Assembly (NCBI GenBank): GCA_937974195.1
Contig: CALJIC010000338.1
Span: 1 to 15,979 of the forward strand
Source: an uncultured Roseiflexaceae bacterium
GTDB lineage: Bacteria; Chloroflexota; Chloroflexia; Chloroflexales; Roseiflexaceae
Direction: 5' to 3'
Length of the DNA stretch: 15,979 nt
Below are positions 11,068 through 15,979 of the stretch, one piece after another. Every line of letters begins with the position of its first letter. Within the stretch, counting starts at the first letter, position 1. The notes under the pieces were generated by a model. It saw only the letters and a list, made by a program, of their open reading frames with translations, searched no databases and was not told the DNA's origin. The translations under genes were made by a program, and so were the position numbers.

Positions 11068-12111
11068 ATGAAACGACCGACTCAGGCTGATGTAGCTCGG
11101 CTGGCCGGGGTCTCAAGGGCCACGGTCTCGTATGTGCTGAACGGCCAGACCGGCGGGCGGGTGCCGATCTCCGACGAGACGCGCCAGCGGGTGCTCGCGG
11201 CCGTCGCCGAGCTGGACTACGTGCCGGATGCGCGGGCCCAGGCGCTCCGTTCGGGCAGCACGAAGACGATCGGCCTGATCATCCCGGATATTCACAACCC
11301 CCATTTCTGGCAGGTCGCCGATGGTGTCGAGCAGGAGGCGCACGCCGCCGGCTACCACATCCTCCTGTCGAGCATCCCGCCCGAGAAGGAGGGCGCCGAG
11401 GATATCTTCACCAACCTGTCCCACCGGCGGATCGACGGGCTGGTCATGGTGCCCAGCTTCATCTACCAGTCGGAGCGAGCCCAGAAGACGCTGGCGGGCC
11501 TGCTCAAGCGGGGCGTCCCGGCGGTGGGGATCATGGCCGAGCGCAGCGGGGCGAACTACAAGTTCGACCGGGTCATCTCCGACTACCGGGACATCACCTT
11601 CGAGATCATGGCGCACCTGCTGTTGCTGGGGCACCGGCGGATCGGCCTCATCTTCGGGATCGCGGTGCCGGAGCTGGGGATGGACCGGCTGTCCGCCTAC
11701 CGCGAGAGCCTGCAGGCAGCCGGCCTGCCGGTTGACCCCGAGCTGGTGGTGCAGTGCGGGCCGACGATCGAGGATAGCTACCAGGCCGCCCGGCGGCTGC
11801 TCGAGATGCCCGCGCGGCCGACCGCGCTGCTGGCCATCAACGACCTGCTGGCGGTCGGCGCCCTGCGCGCGATCAGAGATCTCGGCCTGCAGGTGCCCCA
11901 GGATGTGTCGCTCTTCGGCTACGACGATATTCCGGTGTCGAACTACCTGGTGCCCCGGCTCAGCACCGCCTCCAAAGACGGGGAGAACATGGGGCGCGAG
12001 GCATTCCGGCTGCTGCTGGCGCGCCTGCAGGACCCTGACCGGCCGCGCCAGGAGGTCAGGCTTCCGGCGCGCCTGATCCTCCGCGAGTCGACCGGGCCTG
12101 CGCCGTTCTGA
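11068..12111 (+). CDS. LacI-family transcriptional regulator
   Basis: This 347-residue protein is a LacI/GalR-family repressor that binds operator DNA and releases it, or occasionally binds more tightly, when a sugar-type effector occupies its periplasmic-binding-protein-like core. The helix-turn-helix is at about 5-25 (TQADVARLAGVSRATVSYVLNG), the hinge helix at about 54-62 (DARAQALRSG), and the ligand core begins TKTIGLIIPDIHNPHF (66-80), ending near STASKDGENMGREAF. Full family length (330-350). The ATG has only a weak GGAAG ribosome site. Immediately downstream are two sugar permeases and a binding protein, so the effector is probably the imported sugar. The operator cluster at 10833-10873 suggests it represses itself and the transporter by read-through. 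Confidence 0.95.
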   Translation: MKRPTQADVARLAGVSRATVSYVLNGQTGGRVPISDETRQRVLAAVAELDYVPDARAQALRSGSTKTIGLIIPDIHNPHFWQVADGVEQEAHAAGYHILLSSIPPEKEGAEDIFTNLSHRRIDGLVMVPSFIYQSERAQKTLAGLLKRGVPAVGIMAERSGANYKFDRVISDYRDITFEIMAHLLLLGHRRIGLIFGIAVPELGMDRLSAYRESLQAAGLPVDPELVVQCGPTIEDSYQAARRLLEMPARPTALLAINDLLAVGALRAIRDLGLQVPQDVSLFGYDDIPVSNYLVPRLSTASKDGENMGREAFRLLLARLQDPDRPRQEVRLPARLILRESTGPAPF

Positions 12112-12170
12112 GGCAGCGCGGCCAGGCGCGGGAAATCGGGCGATGGACGCTGCCAGCGTAGGAGGTGGCG

Positions 12171-13154
12171 GTGAGTGGTGCACGCAGAGCAGTCCCTTCG
12201 ATGAGCAAGATGCCCGGTATTGCAACGGCGCTCAGGCGCAACGCCGCAGCGTATCTGTTCCTCGCGCCATGGCTCCTGGGGTTCTTCGTCCTCACCCTGT
12301 ACCCCATGCTCTACTCGCTGTGGCTCGGCTTCACGGACTATGACTTCACCAAGCCGGGCGAGACGCAGTGGATCGGGCTCGGCAACTACCTGAGGATGTT
12401 CGGGCTGACCCACCTCGCCGCGCCCGGCGTGGAGATATCCCCGGACCCGTACTACATGAAGTCGCTGTCCGTGACGTTCACCTACGTGTTCACCTCGGTG
12501 CCGCTGAAGCTGGTGTTCGCGCTCGCCGTGGCGATGCTGCTGAACCAGCAGCTGCGCGGGGTGCCGTTCTACCGGGCCGTGTACTACATCCCCACGCTCC
12601 TCGGCGGCTCCGTGGCGATCGCGGTGCTCTGGAGGAAGCTGTTCGAGCGGGACGGCCTGGTGAACAGCGCGCTGGAGACGATCGGCTTCACCAACCTCCC
12701 GGGCTGGATCACCAACCCCAGGTACGCGCTCTGGACGCTGGTGCTGCTCTCGGTGTGGCAGTTCGGCTCATCGATGATCATCTTCCTCGCGGGGCTGAAG
12801 CAGATCCCGGGGGAGTACTACGAGGCGGCGAGCGTGGACGGCGCGGGCAAGGTGCGGCAGTTCTTCTCGATCACCATCCCGCTGCTCTCGCCGGTGATCC
12901 TGTTCAACCTCGTCATGCAGCTGATCGCGGCGTTCCAGGTGTTCACCCAGGCCTACATCATCGGCGGCGGCAGTGGCGGCGTGCTCAACTCCACGCTGTT
13001 CTACACCCTGCACCTGTACCTCCAGGGGTGGACCTACCACGAGATGGGGTACGCGTCCGCGATGGCGTGGGTGCTGCTGGTCATTATCGGGGTGCTCACG
13101 GCCATCGTCTTCAGAACATCGGACTTGTGGGTGTCATATGGCACTGGGGAATAG
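12171..13154 (+). CDS. Carbohydrate ABC transporter permease, MalF type
   Basis: This 327-residue inner-membrane protein is a MalF/UgpA-type permease of carbohydrate ABC importers (CUT1 family). Six or so hydrophobic segments are visible, the first at about 27-52 (AAYLFLAPWLLGFFVLTLYPM). The EAA loop that contacts the ATPase is at about 218-237 (EAASVDGAGKVRQFFSITIP). YRAVYYIPTLLGG (about 134-146) is typical of the first permease of such pairs. GTG at 12171 is chosen because GGAGG at 12161-12165 has five-base spacing; the ATG at 12201 lacks a ribosome site. The gene follows lacI after 59 bases and overlaps the next permease by 17 bases, a sign of coupled translation. The sugar is not identifiable. 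Confidence 0.93.
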   Translation: MSGARRAVPSMSKMPGIATALRRNAAAYLFLAPWLLGFFVLTLYPMLYSLWLGFTDYDFTKPGETQWIGLGNYLRMFGLTHLAAPGVEISPDPYYMKSLSVTFTYVFTSVPLKLVFALAVAMLLNQQLRGVPFYRAVYYIPTLLGGSVAIAVLWRKLFERDGLVNSALETIGFTNLPGWITNPRYALWTLVLLSVWQFGSSMIIFLAGLKQIPGEYYEAASVDGAGKVRQFFSITIPLLSPVILFNLVMQLIAAFQVFTQAYIIGGGSGGVLNSTLFYTLHLYLQGWTYHEMGYASAMAWVLLVIIGVLTAIVFRTSDLWVSYGTGE

Positions 13155-14001
13155 CAGGCACACCAGGACGCTCGTCCGCCATACGCTGACCCATCTGTTC
13201 GTGATCGCCCTCGGGCTGTTCATGATCTACCCGATCGTCTGGATGCTGGTCAGCTCGTTCAAGCCCAACAACATGATCTTCAGCGACCCGGGGCTCATCC
13301 CGAAGGCGGTGACCCTGGAGAACTACATCTCGGGGTGGAAGGGCTACGCGGGTGTGTCCTTCGGGCGGTTCTTCGCGAACTCCCTCGTCATGAGCGCGGT
13401 GGCCGTGATCGGGAACCTGATCTCCTGCACGATGGCGGCGTACGCGTTCGCGCGGCTCAAGTTCGTGGGCCGGGGGTTCTGGTTCGCGATCATGATGCTG
13501 ACGCTCATGCTCCCCGGCCACGTCACGATCGTGCCGCGCTACATCCTGTTCAACACGTTCGGCTGGGTCGGCACGTACCTCCCGATCCTCGTGCCGAAGT
13601 TCCTCGCCACGGAGGCGTTCTTCGTATTCCTGCTGGTGCAGTTCATCCGCAGCCTGCCGAAGGAGCTCGACGAGGCGGCGATCATCGACGGGTGCTCGAA
13701 GGCCGGGGTCTTCCTCCGGATCATCGTGCCGCTCGCGACACCGGCGCTGATGACGACCGCGCTGTTCACGTTCCTGTGGACGTGGGACGACTTCTTCAAC
13801 CACCTGCTGTACCTGACCAGGCCGGACACCTTCACGGTCTCCAGGGCGCTGCGCACGTTCGTCGGGGACGCAGGCTCGGTCTCCAACTGGGGCGGCGCGC
13901 TGGCCATGTCCACGCTGTCGCTGATCCCCAGCTTCATCCTCTTCTTCTCGCTGCAGAAATACTTCGTCCAGGGTATCGCTACCACGGGCATCAAGGGCTA
14001 G
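13138..14001 (+). CDS. Carbohydrate ABC transporter permease, MalG type
   Basis: This 287-residue protein is the MalG/UgpE-type partner permease of a CUT1 sugar importer. Its membrane segments begin at about 18-38 (THLFVIALGLFMIYPIVWML), followed by SSFKPNNMIF, a typical MalG feature. The EAA loop is at about 179-198 (EAAIIDGCSKAGVFLRIIVP), and the C-terminus GIATTGIKG matches the usual VQGLTAGAVKG-like ending of the family. Length is standard (270-290). The ATG at 13138 overlaps the end of the first permease by 17 bases and has no strong ribosome site of its own, suggesting translational coupling. Longer upstream open frame is inside the MalF-type gene and is rejected. Confidence 0.94.
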   Translation: MALGNSRHTRTLVRHTLTHLFVIALGLFMIYPIVWMLVSSFKPNNMIFSDPGLIPKAVTLENYISGWKGYAGVSFGRFFANSLVMSAVAVIGNLISCTMAAYAFARLKFVGRGFWFAIMMLTLMLPGHVTIVPRYILFNTFGWVGTYLPILVPKFLATEAFFVFLLVQFIRSLPKELDEAAIIDGCSKAGVFLRIIVPLATPALMTTALFTFLWTWDDFFNHLLYLTRPDTFTVSRALRTFVGDAGSVSNWGGALAMSTLSLIPSFILFFSLQKYFVQGIATTGIKG

Positions 14002-14094
14002 CGCAGCACAGGAGGGAACGGCTATGACGCGATGATCGCGAGGTTTGTTGGGTTTGTCCCTGCAGATGGTTACAGGAATTGGAGGATGCTAAGG

Positions 14095-15540
14095 ATGAAC
14101 GTATTCCGCACACTCACGCTTGTCACGCTGCTCGCGGCGCTGCTCGCGGCGTGCTCGCAGCCGAGCGCGGCGCCCCAGCCGACCGCGGTGCCGGCAGCCG
14201 AGCCGACCGCGGCGCCGGAGCCGACCGCAGCGCCCGAGCCGACCGCGGCGCCGGAGGCTGAGCCGACCGCAGCGCCGGAGGCTGAGCCGACCGCCGCGGC
14301 CCCGGCAGCCGGCGCGTTCGAGCTGCCGCCCTACACCGGCGGCCCGGCGGAGATCCGCTTCGGCTGGTGGGGGAACGACGAGCGCGCCGCCAGGACCCAG
14401 CGGGTGATCGAGCTGTTCCAGGAGGCGTACCCCGACATCAAAGTGATCGGCGAGCCCAACGGCGGCACCGCCGACCACTTCCAGATCATCGACACGCAGC
14501 TCGCGGGCAACAACGCCCCCGACCTGATCCAGTTCGGCGGCAACTGGCCCGATTACCAGCAGTACCTCGAGCCGCTCAACGGCTACCTCGGCAAGCAGCT
14601 GCTGATCGACACCCCCGAGCGGTTCGACCAGACGGCGCTCATCCCGGCGACGGCGGCCGACGGCAACCTCTACGCCGTGAGCCTCGGCACGAACACGCTC
14701 GTCCTCGCCTACAACAAGACGATGATCGAGGCGGCGGGGGTGGAGCTGCCGAAGGACAACATGACCTGGGACGAGCTGATCGCCTACGGCCGCGAGCTGA
14801 AGGAGAAGCTCCCCGAGGGCGTCTACCCCTTCGTGGACAACAGCACCAACCAGGCGAACTACCTCAGCTACTTCTACCGCCAGGAGGGGACCCCGCTCTG
14901 GACCTCGGATGAGGGCGGCAAGTCCTACGCGACGGTCGAGTCCGCCAGGAAGTGGCTGCAGCTGTGGGCCGACATGCGCGCCGAGGGGCTCATCCCCGAC
15001 GCGGAGACCACCGCGGCCTACGCCGAGGAGGGGCCGGAGACCTCGGCGCTCGTGGCGGGCAAGGCGGCGATCGGACTGATCTGGAGCAACCAGGGCGCCT
15101 CCTACCAGGCGGCCATGACCGACGAGCTCGGCCTGACGACGCTCCCAGCTGGCGGCGAGCCCTCCTACGCCATCCAGATGAGCCAGTACCTGGGCATCAA
15201 TAAGGCCAGCCAGAACAAGGAGGCGGCGGCGCTGTTCATCAACTTCTTCGTGACCAGCCCCGAGGCGGGCGCGGTACTCGAGACCAACCGCGGCATCCCC
15301 TCCTCGCCGATCGTGCGCCAGGCGATCGCTGACCGGGCCACCCCGACCGACGCGGCGGTCTACCGGATCTACGACGTGGTGGCCGATCGCACGATCCCGC
15401 AGGACCCGAACCTCCCGAACGACCAGGAGTTCGTGAACGAGCTCGAGCTGCTCGGCCAGCGGGTGGCGTTCGGCGAGCTGACGGTCGACGAGGGCGCCGA
15501 GGCCCTGCAGCAGCTGATCGAGCGCCTGGCGGCCAAGTAG
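14095..15540 (+). CDS. Sugar ABC transporter substrate-binding lipoprotein
   Basis: This 481-residue protein is an extracellular solute-binding protein of the carbohydrate type (SBP family 1), capturing the sugar for the two upstream permeases. The signal peptide ends in a lipobox (LLAALLAAC), making Cys20 the lipidated residue. Residues about 22-75 are an Ala/Pro/Glu/Thr linker of repeated EPTAAP units that would tether the binding domain to the membrane. The binding domain starts near PAEIRFGWWGND and includes the family-typical APDLIQFGGNWPDY and YNKTMIEAAGVELP segments. ATG 14095 is chosen because GGAGG at 14081-14085 has nine-base spacing and the signal peptide then starts at its Arg-containing n-region; an in-frame ATG at 14032 would add 21 residues. 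No ATPase gene follows in the window. Confidence 0.94.
   Translation: MNVFRTLTLVTLLAALLAACSQPSAAPQPTAVPAAEPTAAPEPTAAPEPTAAPEAEPTAAPEAEPTAAAPAAGAFELPPYTGGPAEIRFGWWGNDERAARTQRVIELFQEAYPDIKVIGEPNGGTADHFQIIDTQLAGNNAPDLIQFGGNWPDYQQYLEPLNGYLGKQLLIDTPERFDQTALIPATAADGNLYAVSLGTNTLVLAYNKTMIEAAGVELPKDNMTWDELIAYGRELKEKLPEGVYPFVDNSTNQANYLSYFYRQEGTPLWTSDEGGKSYATVESARKWLQLWADMRAEGLIPDAETTAAYAEEGPETSALVAGKAAIGLIWSNQGASYQAAMTDELGLTTLPAGGEPSYAIQMSQYLGINKASQNKEAAALFINFFVTSPEAGAVLETNRGIPSSPIVRQAIADRATPTDAAVYRIYDVVADRTIPQDPNLPNDQEFVNELELLGQRVAFGELTVDEGAEALQQLIERLAAK
14176..14297 (+). repeat. Intragenic repeats encoding the lipoprotein linker
   Basis: Imperfect tandem units of 18-21 bases (core GAGCCGACCGC followed by GGCGCCGGAG or a close variant) encode the repeated EPTAAPE motif after the lipobox. 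The unit length stays a multiple of three, so copy-number change would alter linker length without a frameshift. Confidence 0.85.
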
Positions 15541-15563
15541 CGCCCGGCGGGCGAGGCGATTAC

Positions 15564-15597
15564 GAAAGGCGTGAGGCCCGATGGCCCCGCGCCTTTC
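15564..15597 (+). terminator. Hairpin after the solute-binding protein gene
   Basis: GAAAGGCG (15564-15571) and CGCCTTTC (15590-15597) form a perfect 8-bp stem, with GGCC/GGCC pairing possible inside. It lies 24 bases after the stop codon. The sequence after it (CATTCTCC) is not T-rich, so it is a likely but not classical terminator of the transporter operon. Confidence 0.55.
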
Positions 15598-15688
15598 CAT
15601 TCTCCGAATCCCAGCGCCGCCCGGCGGCCGATGGGGCGCGGGAAAGAAGGCGTTCTCCGCAGGGAGGTGTGGAGAGCTACACGCCCGC

Positions 15689-15937
15689 CACGGATGCTGT
15701 TCGCCAGAAGGTGCGACGGTCGCAGACCGGCCACGGATGCTTTTTTCGCCAGGAAGTGCGGCGGTCGCAGACCGGCCACGGGCGCTTTTTTCGCCGGGAG
15801 ATTGCAAGCCCGCGGGCAGCTTCCCGCAGGGAGGTGTGGAGGGCTGCACGCCCGCCACGGACGCTTTTTTCGCCGGGAGATCGCAAGCCCGCGGGCAGCT
15901 TCCCGCAGGGAGGTGTGGAGGGCGGCAAGCCCTCCAC
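15689..15937. repeat. Modular tandem repeats with periods of 42, 45 and 79 bp
   Basis: CCACGG starts at 15689, 15731 and 15776, giving steps of 42 and 45 bases; the intervening units share GCGACGGTCGCAGACCGG or a close variant. The T6 runs at 15786-15791 and 15865-15870 are 79 bases apart and the intervening 79-bp block is largely repeated up to about 15937. T6 runs recur at 15741, 15786, 15865 and 15943. Confidence 0.75.
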
Positions 15938-15979
15938 GGATGTTTTTTCTGCTCTGCGGCTGCGCAGCAGCCGCAGAGC
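15915..15979. repeat. Composite two-palindrome element, copy 4, at the window end
   Basis: GTGGAGGGC (15915-15923) and GCCCTCCAC (15929-15937) form a perfect 9-bp palindrome. A 13-bp linker (15938-15950) containing T6 follows, then GCTCTGCGGCTGC (15951-15963), spacer GCA, and GCAGCCGCAGAGC (15967-15979), a perfect 13-bp palindrome. It may continue beyond the window. Its outer arms GCTCTGCGGC/GCCGCAGAGC and GCA spacer are identical to those in copy 1. Confidence 0.85.

Larger units (their letters stand above)
15541..15979. repeat. Gene-free repeat region at the right edge
   Basis: About 440 bases without a credible gene; open frames through it read repeat words. It starts with a hairpin after the binding-protein gene and then becomes a modular array from about 15660 to the end. 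Repeating words are GGAGGTGTGGAG, CGCCCGCCACGGA, T6 followed by CGCC, and GACCGGCCACGG. The array ends exactly with the right arm of a palindrome, at the last base of the window. Confidence 0.8.

Noticed and set aside
10853..11071. 72-codon forward open frame before lacI
   Set aside because: It would start with a GTG inside the operator cluster, has no ribosome site, overlaps the lacI start out of frame and resembles no protein I know.
14089..15858. 589-codon reverse-strand open frame across the binding-protein gene and right repeat array
   Set aside because: It translates repeats and the antisense of a lipoprotein gene; no recognisable domain.
15660..15979. CRISPR array
   Set aside because: The repeats are tandem and modular with unequal periods (42, 45, 79) and no unique spacers of constant length; no cas genes are present.

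Overview
The window is a high-GC bacterial segment (about 16 kb) with short intergenic gaps, several GTG starts and consistent Shine-Dalgarno sites. The gene content fits a Chloroflexota (Chloroflexia-type) chromosome: an ArsA-like ATPase carrying a C-terminal HSP20-like domain, a stand-alone MIP18/SufT-type protein, and a lipoprotein sugar-binding protein with an Ala/Pro/Thr/Glu linker. This taxonomic call is inference from gene style, not from a marker gene. No rRNA, tRNA, transposase or CRISPR array was found.

Layout. 1-375 is gene-free and repeat-rich. 376-2715 holds a hydroxypyruvate-isomerase-like TIM barrel and a class III aminotransferase, both forward. 2942-3713 is a reverse pair, moaB then yidD. 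3897-7381 is a forward pair, an NADPH-dependent FMN reductase followed by a large FAD plus Fe-S dehydrogenase of the GlcD-GlcF fusion (YdiJ) type. 7492-8481 is a reverse SPFH/prohibitin membrane protein. 8830-10669 holds a strong sigma-70-type promoter, the cysteine-free ArsA-HSP20 ATPase, and a MIP18-family protein closed by a clear intrinsic terminator. 10791-15540 is a carbohydrate uptake locus: a promoter with operator-like sites just downstream of it, a LacI-family repressor, two MalF/MalG-type permeases and a lipoprotein solute-binding protein. No ABC ATPase is present, so the importer must use one encoded elsewhere. 15541-15979 is a second repeat array.

How the genes work together. The LacI regulator probably controls its own promoter and, by read-through, the sugar transporter behind it. 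The flavin reductase and FAD/Fe-S dehydrogenase are co-transcribed. The isomerase, aminotransferase and 2-hydroxyacid dehydrogenase could meet in glyoxylate/hydroxypyruvate metabolism, but this is only suggested by proximity.

The most unusual signal is outside the genes. A composite element occurs at four intergenic places (220-296, 7386-7454, 8599-8651, 15915-15979). It consists of a GGAGGGCC-type palindrome, a pyrimidine-rich linker of about 13 bp and a second, variable palindrome. Two copies of the second palindrome share identical outer arms but differ by paired changes that keep the inverted symmetry. Modular tandem repeats built from the same words occupy both edges of the window, which may be a contig broken at these repeats.
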